Below, piece by piece: positions 11,201 through 21,571 of a stretch of 38,169 bases of DNA. Position numbers and translations under genes: made by a program. The stretch comes from Magnaporthiopsis rhizophila (taxonomy: Eukaryota; Ascomycota; Sordariomycetes; Magnaporthales; Magnaporthaceae), in assembly GCA_003049465.1 (NCBI GenBank), contig PYSS01000192.1, forward strand, positions 1-38,169, given 5' to 3'. Below the pieces are notes generated by a model. That model saw only the letters and a program-made list of their open reading frames with translations. It was not told the DNA's origin and made no database searches. The stretch's first letter is position 1. Each line of letters starts with the position of its first letter.

Positions 11201-12237
11201 AGCAGATCACGGATGTACTGGCGCTTGTGGACCTTCTCCAGGAGCTTTGTGAAATCGCGCGTGATCCAGATATTCCTAATTCCACCTGGAAACACGTCGA
11301 ACAGTCCCCTGAGAGCATCCTCGGTGAGCCACTTCTCCGGGATCGAGCTGACCAGGACCGTGTTGGCTGATGCGCGCAGTCGATGCTGGGCGCTGGTGAG
11401 GTAGTCCTGGCGGACCTTGATGTAGACCCGCAGCTCGACGAACATGAGGTAGCAGACCCAGACGATCAGCATGATGGCCAGGATGAGGTGTGCCCAGCGC
11501 CTCTCGTGGTTCTTCGGGTCGAGGTTACCCCAGGCGAGCGTGTCGAGCCCGCCGAGCGGCTGCTGCAATTTGGTGACATTTTTTGTGGTGGTCGTCTGCC
11601 TCTTCAGCAGATTCGCCGCGATGGTCGAGGCGTTTGAGATTATCGAGTTGGTCAGGTTGGTTCTGCTGGTAGGTGTGGCGGTGGCGGAGCTTGTAGCCGT
11701 GGCAGTAGTGCTGTTGGTGGCGTTTACGTTGACCTCCTCGACGATGTCGGCCCTGAGACCACCAACATAGTTGAGAGGGACGAGGATAGGAATGGCGACA
11801 AAGGCGGTGGGGATGAAGATGACCAAGAGCATCTGCAGATAACGCAAGAAGAAATAGGCATCGAGACCGCACTTGTCGATAATCTCCCGGTCCTTGAGCC
11901 GAATCAGCTTGGCAAAAAGATTCCATGGACTCCTGGGCGGCGGATCCGTCCTTTCTCTCTCAGGCACCATGAAAGTCTTGGGTTTACTAGCGGCGCAGAG
12001 ACGCAGTCAAGTCAGCCGCAGTCCACGAAGGTGACTACCCAATCCGCTTCTTGAGCCCAGATCGGGGGCTCGCGAAACTTACAATATCCTAGCTAGCTTA
12101 TTCCTGAACAAGAGGAAAACACCAACTTGCACGGCGAAAATGCCGACGGCGGTGGCCAGGGCGACTCCAAAGGCCTGCAAGCTGATTCCCTCAAACTTGT
12201 CGGCAGCCCTGGTCTGCCCTGTGTCTGCGTTGCTCAT
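8239..12237 (-). CDS. CSC1/OSCA-type (DUF221) osmosensitive cation channel
   Basis: The gene is complement(join(8239..11986,12083..12237)), 1300 aa. The 155-nt first exon supplies TM0 (residues about 20-44), missing from the long frame alone, and its junction gives RNKLARI-FKPKTFMVPERERT, the family's usual N-terminal motif. TM1 is about 104-126, TM2 about 218-238, and the DUF221 membrane core starts near 745 (WLRTGIVLGLVFGMILLW). The first extracytosolic loop carries NAT and NST sequons near 140-145. The C-terminus has a PHM7_ext-like tail (VRVVYGRAPPDFSEIE). Known family role: hyperosmolality- or tension-gated, Ca2+-permeable channels. The cytosolic loop between TM2 and TM3 is about 500 residues long and low-complexity in its middle. 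Family assignment is firm; localisation (plasma membrane, vacuole or ER) cannot be read from the sequence. Confidence 0.93.
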
Positions 12238-13977
12238 CTTGATGTCGGGGCCCTCGCTAGGGAGGAAGAATCATTATAAAATCCGTGGTGGCCGGTAGCT
12301 CGGTGGTAGAGCCTGCGGCGGGCAGGGGAGAAACGATCGCGGTCTGGTTTCGATCGGAGGTGGGATCGGTAGAGGGGAGGCCGACGGTTTTGAGAATGAG
12401 TGTGTGCGTCACTGGTCTCGCGAGGTGGCGCTGTAAGGCAATGCGCCGCAGGATGGGAGCTGGCGGATGTTAGATATGTTCCATGTCGTCGAGTGACGGC
12501 CCAGCGCTGATGTTTGTTCTAGACCCAGACCGAACCTAAAAAGGCCGGACGAGATTGACAAAGTTGAAGCGGTCGCACTCACGGTTGGACTTTGATTATA
12601 TCGTTCTACTCCGCACAGCAGATGGCAGATTGCGCATGTGAAGGTAACTCTGTTGGTGAGAAATGCAACGGTGCCTGGGAGGGGGACCAGAGGTCGCCGG
12701 GAACGGCCATCAAGTTGGACCAAGAAATCGCGATGGGTGGCGACGGCGGGCGCGAAGTGGATATATCAGGGGCAGACGTTTGTCGGAACGGCGACTAGGA
12801 AGGCACAAGGAATGATAGGAGGAAAAAATAGTAACATGGCGGTGGGCTTGCTGCCGTGCTGGCGGTCATTTGAAACGAGGCGGTTCACAAAGAAGCAGAA
12901 GAGGGCTGGCCATGGGTCCCATTGAGCCCCCTGCACCTAGCAAAGGCGAAGCCGGAGCCAATTGATTGCATCGGGTGGTGACGTCGGCGGCTGCTCCACC
13001 CAAGCGCTGCGGCGATTCATTGGCTCCTCGCCCACCCCAGGGGCCGGCGGTTCACCAGAAGCCTATCAGAGTCGCTCAGGGGGGTTTTGCTAAGATGCAT
13101 TCCCGCATTCCAGCAGCCCTGTGGGTCGCCATTGACGCGCGCCAGAACCTGCTTGAGAATCCATCTAGCGCAGGCGAGGAGGATTACTGCTACTTGAGCC
13201 TTAATTGGCACAAAGAAATGAGCTTGAATCGCTGGCGCTCTTTGATACTTGTGTCGGTGGCAAGTCTGGGACTTGGCGAGCTTCGTAAGCTGGTGTCCCC
13301 ATGTGTAACGTTTTTGATGCACAAGGGTTCCGCCGTGCGTAAGAGCTGGGCTGGGATGCTCGCTTCTGGCGAAGCTGCAGGATCCAATTGGTTCTTTGTT
13401 TGCAACACCAGAAAGAAGCCTTCACCCGGATTGAGCTTGACCACGGAATATGTGCTGGAATTATTGCACCGCATCCTTCCCGTCTTCCCATTCCTGCTGA
13501 CCGACGAATACTCATGCAAAAACTTGGGTTCATACCTCGATACCCTTGTGTACAACTTTTCAAAGTGGCCCATACATCCATGCCTTTCAGGAGTCTCGGC
13601 TGTGCTTTTCCCTGCACATCGGCATGCGTTTGCTGCCGCACCGCCCGAGCACGTGAGCAGGCGTCCCCGGCGGCCCAATGTTTCCCCGCCACCCCGCACC
13701 ACACCGGCTTGGCGGCTAGGCGCGACTATTCTCCCTGACCAGAGTTGAGTTGCCGAAGCCGAAGCAGGAAGTCCTGACTCCGACCAATGTAGCCGATTCC
13801 ACCCGGCGGAACGTGGCAGCTGCCCGCGGCCTGCGCGGGCGCTTGACTTATGAGGACGTCAGGGGAGAGTTGTAGCAACGCCGTAGAGGTCATGTTGTTG
13901 CTGTAGAGAGCATGAAAGCAAGTTCAAGTAAATCAGCTCAAAACAGTTCCAGAATAAACCCGCCGAAATAAGCCATC
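12238..13977. promoter_or_regulatory. Divergent promoter region, channel gene / FAD monooxygenase
   Basis: This is 1.74 kb between two divergently transcribed genes. It contains two CRE-like sites, TGACGTC at 12979-12985 and GACGTCA at 13855-13861, and several CCAAT-type pentamers. One weak 260-codon frame lies inside (see separate entry). Which of the two genes these sites serve is unknown. Confidence 0.4.
13095..13748 (+). CDS. Doubtful hypothetical ORF in divergent promoter
   Basis: The frame opens at 12966 with TTG; the first ATG is at 13095, giving about 217 aa ending at 13748. I recognise no domain. Two other frames on the opposite strand are also open over most of the same stretch, which argues that stops are simply sparse here. 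It lies where the promoter of the FAD monooxygenase is expected. Listed only so that the long open frame is on record. Confidence 0.12.
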   Translation: MHSRIPAALWVAIDARQNLLENPSSAGEEDYCYLSLNWHKEMSLNRWRSLILVSVASLGLGELRKLVSPCVTFLMHKGSAVRKSWAGMLASGEAAGSNWFFVCNTRKKPSPGLSLTTEYVLELLHRILPVFPFLLTDEYSCKNLGSYLDTLVYNFSKWPIHPCLSGVSAVLFPAHRHAFAAAPPEHVSRRPRRPNVSPPPRTTPAWRLGATILPDQS

Positions 13978-15417
13978 ATGGCCACTTACAAAGACTTGAG
14001 GATCGTCATCATTGGCGCCGGCATGGGAGGGCTCGGGTGCGCCCTCTCGCTCGCCAAGAAGGGCTTCAAGCACATCGACGTGTTTGAGACGGCCCCGGAC
14101 CTGGGCTTCGTTGGCGCCGGCATCCAGATGGCGCCAAACATGAATCGGATCCTGGACAGGCTCGGCTGCTGGGGCGACATTGAGAAGGAGGCCACTAATG
14201 TGAAGGAGACGAGCATCAGGCGTACGTATATTGCTTTCGGTCATCACGTCTCTCAGCCATACTGACGCATCCTCATATTATAACCAGAGGGCAGCACAAA
14301 TGGCGAGCTCGCCCACGTCAACATGCCCGACATTGCCGAAAAGTACGGCTACCCGCACTGCACCGGCCACCGGTCGTCCCTGGCTGGCGGCATGTACAAG
14401 CACTGCCAGCAGGAGCCCGCCATCCGCTTCCACTTCGGGACGGCCGTCGAGAGCATCAGCAGCTGGGACGCACGGCCGCGGGTGGTGGCGCGCCCACGCG
14501 CTGGTGGCGGTGAGACGCTCGAGGTCGAGGCGGACGTGGTGCTGGCGGCGGACGGCATCAAGAGCGGGACGCGGGCGCGGCTGCTGGCGCGGCGCGGCGA
14601 GCTGCCCGAGGAGGAGGACACGGGCCAGGCGTGCTACCGCATAATGCTGACGCGGGCCGAGATGCAGGCGGCGGGCGACCCGGAGCTGGAGAAGCTGCTG
14701 GACTCGGACCTGGTGGTGCGCTGGATCGGCCCGCGGCGGCACATCATCGCGTACCCGGTCTCCAGCAAGGGCATCTACAACCTCTCGACCACGCAGCCCG
14801 ACGACAACTTCGCGGCCGCCACCGACGCCGCCTACACCACCAGGGGCTCCAAGGAGGCCATGCTGGGCGTGTTTGCCGACTTTTGCCCGCTGGTGCAGAA
14901 GATGCTGCGCATGGTGCCCGACGGCGACGTGTGCGAGTGGAAGCTGCGCCAGCACAAGACGCTGAGCAGCTGGACCGACGGCGCCGTCGCCCTGCTCGGC
15001 GACGCCTGCCACCCGACGCTGCCGCACCTCAGCCAGGGCGCCGCCATGGCCATCGAGGACGGCGCCGTCATCGCCGAGGTGCTGAGCCGCGTCCGAACGG
15101 GCGAAGGCGTCGACGGGAAGCCGATAGACCCGGCCGCCGAGGTCGCCGGCTGCCTCAAGGTCTACGAGCTGCTGCGCAAGGACCGCACGTCGCTGCTGGT
15201 CGACCTGGCCGCCCAGTCGGCCCGCGCCCTGCACCTTGGCGAGGGCAAGGCCAAGGAGGAGCGCGACCGGCAGTTCGCCGAGGCCAAGGCCAAGGGGAGC
15301 GACGCCCCGGTGCCGGACAAGTGGGCGTCCCCCGACGTGCAGAAGATGATATACTCTCATGATTGCGTCAAGCACGCGGCCGAGAACTTCGACCGGCTAA
15401 TGGCGACGCTTGCGTGA
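13978..15417 (+). CDS. FAD-dependent aromatic monooxygenase, salicylate hydroxylase-like
   Basis: The gene is join(13978..14221,14288..15417), 457 aa, with a 66-bp GTACGT...CAG intron; the junction restores TSIR-QGSTNGELAHVNMPD, a conserved family stretch. Group A flavoprotein hydroxylase motifs are complete: the dinucleotide-binding GAGMGG at residues 13-18, the AADGIKS element near 169, and the GDACHPTLPHLSQGAAMAIEDG element near 319 that binds the FAD ribityl chain. Such enzymes use NAD(P)H and O2 to hydroxylate a phenolic ring; salicylate or hydroxybenzoate-type substrates are typical, but the substrate cannot be read from motifs. No secretion signal or membrane segment is seen, so it is probably cytosolic. 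A homogentisate dioxygenase-like gene lies 2.3 kb downstream, which is suggestive but not proof of a shared pathway. Confidence 0.88.
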
Positions 15418-15851
15418 TTTTCCTTTTTACGTCGGGGTCGGTTTGCAATTGATGTTGTTTGTATCGGGATATCATTTGTGAATCAAACATAGAGAAGAAG
15501 ATAAAAACATGCCTTGCGTGACTGCGCCGGTGCCTCCCATTGGTCCGACAAAGGAAATTATAAAAGAAGCAAAAAGAAGCGGAAAACGCCGATTATACAT
15601 ACAAAGTTATCGTGACCCAGTGTTAAAAATCATAGGGTGGAAAGTAAGACAAGGGAAGAGAAAGAAGCCGTGCCGGACGGTGCTGGCTGCCATTCCATTC
15701 CACCGACCACCAGTTCCCGAGCTCCTTCGATCGACGTCTCGTCTTTCAAACCGACGGGAAGGTTTGTTGTTTCGGTCGGCCGAGGCGTAGCACTGGGTGG
15801 TGGTGACGATGGGTCGATTGAATCAAAGCCGGTGTTTGTATGCGCCTCTGT
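15418..15851. other. Convergent spacer
   Basis: This spacer separates the 3' ends of the FAD monooxygenase (+) and the CYSTM gene (-). It has A-rich stretches with ATAAAA-like sequences near 15500-15560 and no supported gene. Confidence 0.4.
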
Positions 15852-16280
15852 CTAGAACAGCAGGCAGTCCAAGCAGCAGCAGCAAGCCAGCATGGCAAGC
15901 ATGCCCTCGAGGCAGCCGGGCTTGCGCCCCCTGTCGTCCTGGTAGTGGCCGTAGGGCTGTCCGTAAGGCTGCTGCTGGTAGTAGCCTCCCGGCGGCGGCG
16001 GGCCGTAAGGGCCCGGCTGCTGTGCGTAGTAGCCCATGGGCGGGTGGCCCTGATGCTGCTGGTAGTAGTAGTCGCCGCCGGCCGGGTAGTTGGGGTCGCC
16101 GCCGTAGTAGGCGGGCTTTGGCTGCTGCGGCGGCGGCGCCTCCATCATCATCATCATCATGGGCGGCGGCGGTGGAGGGCCTCCCATTGCTGGTGGTGGC
16201 GGCGCGCCCATTGGTGGGCGGTTGGCATCGTGGTATGACGGGGGCTCGTCGTTGGGAGGTGGTGCGGGTTTGGAGCTCAT
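15852..16280 (-). CDS. Proline-rich CYSTM (cysteine-rich transmembrane) protein
   Basis: This is a single exon of 142 aa. The N-terminal two thirds is Pro/Gly/Tyr/Gln-rich and disordered, with a PPSY motif near residue 13 that could bind WW-domain (Rsp5/Nedd4-type) proteins, a run of six Met, and repeated GYYQQQPYG/YYYQQHQG segments. The last about 21 residues (GCLEGMLAMLACCCCLDCLLF) form the CYSTM module: a short hydrophobic helix containing CCCC plus a further Cys. Tail-anchored CYSTM proteins are linked to stress tolerance and metal or redox responses in yeast and plants; the role here is inferred from that family only. The Cys cluster is a likely palmitoylation site. Confidence 0.85.
   Translation of the reverse strand: MSSKPAPPPNDEPPSYHDANRPPMGAPPPPAMGGPPPPPPMMMMMMEAPPPQQPKPAYYGGDPNYPAGGDYYYQQHQGHPPMGYYAQQPGPYGPPPPGGYYQQQPYGQPYGHYQDDRGRKPGCLEGMLAMLACCCCLDCLLF
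16143..16160 (-). repeat. In-frame (ATG)6 tract coding for six Met
   Basis: Six perfect trinucleotides lie within the CYSTM gene and encode a Met run between two poly-Pro stretches. Length polymorphism would change the protein without a frameshift. Confidence 0.9.
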
Positions 16281-17762
16281 GTTGGCTTGGCTGTTCGGAC
16301 TGGGATTTCCGAAGACGGGAAGTGGTTTTGGAAGTGGGGTTTTCCCGATTGCTATTCGAAGGAGGTTGATTATGACAGTGGTGAGAGGAGAGAGGAAAAA
16401 GCAAGATAGGTAGGTAGGGCGAAAGGGATTATGTGTCTTGGTCTTTTTCTTTGTCGCTCTCCCAGGGAATACATGTGTTCCGCGGCCGCGGGCGACGAAT
16501 GTGACCCGATTAATCGGGCCAACTGGAGACAGCCGAGCCGACTACACGGGCGGCTTGCGTGGCTCTCAAAGGGCGCGACAGGGCAGGTTTGGAGGACATG
16601 TGGGGCCCCCTTTCAATCTCTGCCCCTCATTGGTGGTTGTAGGCCCTGGGGGCCGAATCAGCCTTCCGTGTTTCCGTTTACCTTTCCATCTTTCCTAAGC
16701 CCCAACAAAGGTACAGTAACCTTTGATTCAAATGGCCAATTTCATCTCGGCGTACGGCCCATCATCATCGAGAAGAAATTGTTGCTTGTAACGTCACCAG
16801 ATCGTCATGTCTCGGCCAGCCAGCAGCAGTTCACAACAAAAGACCGAAATTGAATTGAACGCGCCAGACACTTCTGTTCCGTCCCCGCAGCAGGAAAGCC
16901 ACCGGCTTCCAACCCAAACCCGTTTCGTCTCAGAATCATGCCTGCCGCCACTCAAGCCGATGGGATGCCTCGCGGCAGACACAGGCAGGGAAAGCGGGAC
17001 GAGTTTATTGGATCTTGGCTCTCGGACTACCTATGCCGCCCACTGATCGACAGCGCCTGCGCCTACCTACCTTTTGCCAAACGGTGTTGTGGAGCCTATC
17101 AAATCGTGTGTCCGCGGGGTCTTGTGGTGGCTGCATAAAGCTGTTCGTTTGACTGTGAGCGAATGGATGGATGAATGGGCTGTGTCCGCTTTCCCACAAA
17201 TAGATCCGATCCGCCCGGTCTCGAATCCAGACAAAAAGCCGGTGGGGTGCATGCATGCACCAAAGACGCATGTGCCTTCCAAAAAGCTCACGGTCTTCCC
17301 TGTCCAGCCTTTCAACCGCGCATGGTGCATGCATGCATGCAGGCAGGGTAGTTAGTGAGTGAGTGAGTGGGCAGGCAAGCAGGTACCGCCTAGGGGACAA
17401 AGACAAAAGACAAAAGACAAAATACAAGCTAACCAAGTCAGCCGCGCGCAAAAGCGAATCCCGAGTGATCCGACCCTGTGTTCCCTTGCCCCGCCCGTGA
17501 ACTTAAAAAACAGATGCCATCCATGATTCTGCTATCCGATTTGACTGACTGACTGATTTGATTACCAACGCCATCAACCTAAACCATCCTTCCGTTCCAA
17601 TTACCCCCGCCCTTCCATTCCTTAATAACTCCTGCCTGCCAACGTGTAGTCTCCCTTATGTACCGCAAGACAAAGGATAATAAAAAGCAACATGTAATAA
17701 AAACAACAAAAAAAAAGTCCGAGCGGTCACCGGCTCGAGCCGTCTTGTGAGAGAGCTTGCTT
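16281..17762. promoter_or_regulatory. CYSTM promoter and dioxygenase 3' flank
   Basis: No supported gene is present. This stretch is rich in short tandem motifs: two TGCA palindromes (17246-17261 and 17326-17341), GAGT repeats just after 17350, an AAAGACA-type repeat near 17398-17425 and a GACT repeat near 17540-17555. Confidence 0.4.
17246..17341. repeat. Pair of TGCA-based perfect palindromes
   Basis: GGTGCATGCATGCACC at 17246-17261 and TGCATGCATGCATGCA at 17326-17341 are both perfect inverted repeats, separated by 64 bp. They could be protein-binding sites or simply an expanded tetranucleotide. Confidence 0.8.
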
Positions 17763-20264
17763 TCAGGACAACTGGATTTGACCCAGCTGCTGCAGTCCCA
17801 TCCTTGCCAGGTCCTCGTTTGCCTCGTCCGTGTGTTCATAAAAGTGACCTTCCATGTCGGACCAGAGGGAGGCGGGGGGCTCTGGAATGGGTTGGGGCAG
17901 GCAGATGGTCAGCTAGGTAGGCAGGTAGGTAGGTAGGTTTATACCTCGTGAGGTATTTTGCCGAGGGCAAAAGAAATCTTGTGGGAATTCCAAAATCAAG
18001 GAACCCGGCCAAACTTACCCGTCAACGACCCCGTCTCCTCGAGAGCATATTTCGTGACGGAGCAATGAGCCGACACCTGGAACATGAAGGCTGCAAGTCA
18101 TGGTTAGCCGAGGTTTTTTTTCTTCTTCCCTTCTTCCTTTCGTCTCTCGCAAGCATCGTTCCCAGCATAAACCCTCCCCTGATGGTTGGGACCCGGCAAA
18201 AAAATACCGGCGGGTGGAGCCGGTTTCTCACAACTTACCCAACGATCCCTCGCCGACCCTTTCGGGCCGGAGCTCCTTGGTGGTCGCCTCCATGAAGGCC
18301 CGATGTGTCTCTGTTTTTCCGCCCCCGCCGTTTCATTTTGTCAGTTGCGCATTCTTCGTCATCGACTTGGCAGGCGGCGGGGGATAAACAAGACCCGTAT
18401 TTTCACCGACATACCTCCGTGCGGCATGTAGCTGGGCTGGACATTCAGACCTCCCGGCCGCAGGTCCTTGCTCGAGCCGCCGTACTTTCCGTATATCAGA
18501 CCCATTATTTCGGCGGCCATGTTGCGGTGATAATACTGTTGTTTTATTATTGTCAGTCACCAGGATATGGGGTGTGCTTCCTGCTTTTTCCCTGCGGCCG
18601 AGGACTGCTCCGAGTCCTCCTTCTCAAGCTTACCGGAAGACGATAGCTGTCGGAGGCGACGTTCCATCGCGGAGTGAAGGCCATAAAGTCGACCATCTGC
18701 ACCCCGGGAGTGCGGGACCTCGCAGTGAGGACGCAAGCGATGGTTGGGTCGCTCTGATCCCTGTCCGCCACTGCCGCGCTGATGAATTTCTCCAGGGCGT
18801 ACTTGTAAGGGATGTAGCTGCGGGAATTCATTCTTTTAGCGTCTGTCCCTGATCATCAAAGTGGTGGAGCCCGTGGACGTCCATCATGGGGGACCTGTCG
18901 GGCAGGTAGGTAGACAAATCCGTACTTTCCGTGCCATGCAACCACGTCAAACGGTGAGTGATTCTTCTTGCAAGTCCAAAGCTTGCCGGCGAGCTTGGTG
19001 ACAACTAGCGGGCCCAGGAGTAAGCGGGCGTCAGTTCGAGCATCAAACAAAGCCCGCCCCGCAGACAAGAGTAGGTGTTACACTGACTCTCCCATTCTGA
19101 CTTGTCCAGGTCGAAAGATGCGATGGGGAACTCAAAGTCCCGCGGCATAGCCAGTCCGTTGCTTCCCATGGGTCCAAGCTCCGGCAGCTCATAGTGGCTT
19201 CCGAAGAGCTCCTGGACATCTGGCGAGCGGCGGCGTCTGGTGTTAGCAATGACGGACCGTCCCTGGGGAGCCAGAAAGGTGGGACTCACAGCCTCTGGAG
19301 TTTCCGTCGGGCAGGTTGACGGTGAAATATATGCCGGCCTGGATCACCGCAAGTTCTCCGGGACGTACCATCATCCTAAGCCGGAATGGTGAGCCTGTGT
19401 GTTCTACTAATCGGGTAATTGGGGAAGAGAAGCTGCACGTACTTGCCAAACTCGGTCTGGATGTCGAGGCGCCCCTGCTGGGGGAGGATCAGGAAATCGC
19501 CATCGTTGTTGCAGAGAGCGCGTTTTCCCATGGACCGGTTGGCGCAGTAGATGGCGACGGCCACGCCCTCGTTGGTGGTGGGATCTCCGGTGCCGACCAT
19601 CGTCTTCAGGCCCTGGACGAAGTCGACATGCTTCTCCTGTGGGGAGGGGATCGGGAGCGGGTGCCAGCAGAGCGAGTTGGGAACAAACTCGACCTTGTCG
19701 TTGGCCGATCCGAATCTCGACTCGAGCTGTGCGTAGGGTTAGGTAGCCAGGACGAGATTCCGTATCAGCCAAAATGTGCCCCTGAGGGGAGGTGTAGCCG
19801 TATTTATCATGTCCTTTTTGGGACTTACATGTGGGTTGATGCTGGGCTGGGCGACGCATCGGCTCTGGGCCACGGCCGGGTAGATGCGGTACATCCAGAC
19901 ATGCTGGATGGTAGCACGAGCGGCGGCGACGGTGCTGCCGTTCAGCTGCTCCGCATACAGGTTGTACTTGACCTTCTGTGGCGTATTGCGCGCAGTTGGG
20001 AGCGTTCCGGGGCTGGAAGGACGTTGAGTGCAGTGTCAGTGTCGGTGTCAGCGTCCGGCGGGGTTTGCGCCGCGTGTGCATATGCGAGATTCATGTCAGT
20101 GCTCGATGACGGCGTCTGACAGGGCTGACTTACATGGCCTCGGACGCGAATCGGTTGCCAAACCCAACCTGGTATCGATATGGGTCCTGAGGGGAGGGCT
20201 GGGCCAGAAAGGCGGCCTGGCACGTCACCCCTGACGGCGATGGGACAGATTTCATAGCAGTCAT
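17763..20264 (-). CDS. Homogentisate 1,2-dioxygenase-like enzyme, 11 exons
   Basis: The gene is complement(join(17763..17881,18019..18090,18239..18310,18415..18535,18634..18817,18926..19004,19088..19219,19290..19375,19443..19726,19829..20012,20134..20264)), 487 aa. All ten introns (67-148 bp) are GT-AG and the frame is kept throughout. HGD signatures run the whole length: YQVGFGNRFASEAIPGTLP near 31-48, VVAWHGNYIPYKY near 293-305, and YYHRNMAAEIMGLI at 361-374. The Fe(II) ligands are present as His363, Glu369 and His399. However, the positions aligned with human His292 and His365 are Gln320 and Gln393. HGD normally opens homogentisate to maleylacetoacetate in Phe/Tyr catabolism. Length is about 40 residues above the usual 445, mostly at the ends. 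I call the fold confidently; substrate identity is open, and this may be a secondary paralogue rather than the tyrosine-pathway enzyme. Confidence 0.92.
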
Positions 20265-21532
20265 TATCCCTTTCAAGCTCCCGTGAGCTCGTCGAAGAGG
20301 AGCCAGGCTTGGTAGGTAGGTAGGTAGGTGTTTGTTCCTGGAATCCAGGTAATGGATATATATATGGTGAGATGGAGAGTGAATCACCAGCGGACTGATG
20401 GAGCGGACGAGTGAATGAGCTTGAAGATGCTCTTGTTGTTTTATCAGAAGATGAACGGCTCGTTTGGCGACATGGAATGGACTGGCAGCCGAGCCATATA
20501 TACACGCCCAGGTAGTAGGTAGGTGGTAGGTAGGACGGGTAGAGATATATATCACCTGGCAGCTACCTAGGTGGTAGCTTGTTCTTTCGTCCGCGTCTAC
20601 CTCCTACGCTAAAAGGAGCCATTCATCCCCACCTGCCGGGATTGGTGACATGTAGGGCAGGTAGGGCGGACCGGCAAGCGCGCATTGTGAGCCGTGCCAG
20701 TGACTACGGACGCACCCCGGGGCCCATGCGTTCTCTCCCCTTGTCCTCCTCCTTCTCGCTGATATTAGAGCTTGCTCCCGGGGCACAACGGCGACAGCCA
20801 AACAGCGAACTCACTTTGAGCCTCCACAAATGTGAACCTTGTTTGGTGGTTAGCAGGGCGCAGTTAGGGTACGTACTACTGCACCTGGTAGCTTCGCTCC
20901 CCGGCCGGGATGGCTGTCCAGCACCAGGCAGGCCCGGCATACCATACCCCACAGCCACGCCCCTCCTTTTGCCCCCTGACCGGTGGGCCGCGCCGCCGCC
21001 TAAGCGAGCAAGGGCCAAACGTGGTGGGACCCGAACACAAACATTGGCCCTTGCCTGCAGGCTCCCGCATCGAGAAAGAGAAGCCGGAACGAGTGCTGAC
21101 GGGGTCGTGTGAGGAGGGTTGAAATGGAGTCGGCCCCAGATTTTTGCTGTGGGTTGGAGGAGGAGTGCCTTGGGATAAAAAAAAGAAAGGAAGAAAAAAA
21201 AAGAAAGAAAAAACCCCGGACGAATCAAGGCGCCTGACTGGGCGACGAGGCCGTGGACCGGACGACGCGGCACAGCGAGTGCTGTGGCCCAGGGTGGTAA
21301 TTACAGCCGGGGTCCAACGAGCTGCTTGCCTGCCCCTGTGGCCGCGGGCGTTGGTGGGTGGCAGGCAACATGGATGGGAGCTCTTTTGAACGGCGTGCAT
21401 CCCATGTGGGTCCCTTGAGACCAGGACCCGCTGTCGTCTTTGCCAAACTTGGGCAATACTCCTCAAGCAGCGGCGTGTTTGCTCGCCAACCGGCAGGCAA
21501 CTTTTTGTGATGGCCACCTCTTGTTCCTTGCT

Positions 21533-21571
<39 letters not shown>

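Noticed and set aside
8149..11370. Very long + strand open frames (623 and 431 codons) opposite the channel gene
   Set aside because: They are antisense shadows of the CSC1-like coding sequence, caused by GC-rich third positions. They show no domain, while the minus frame has full family motifs.
12284..12350. tRNA-like sequence with GGTAGCTCGGTGGTAGAGC
   Set aside because: It has a D-arm-like stretch, but the next hairpin has a 5-base loop instead of a 7-base anticodon loop, and no proper B box or acceptor stem follows.
14278..15375. 365-codon minus-strand frame opposite the FAD monooxygenase
   Set aside because: Antisense shadow of a gene with complete flavoprotein motifs.
13978..20264. 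A classic tyrosine/homogentisate degradation cluster
   Set aside because: Fumarylacetoacetate hydrolase, maleylacetoacetate isomerase and 4-hydroxyphenylpyruvate dioxygenase are not in the window, and the dioxygenase has altered active-site residues.
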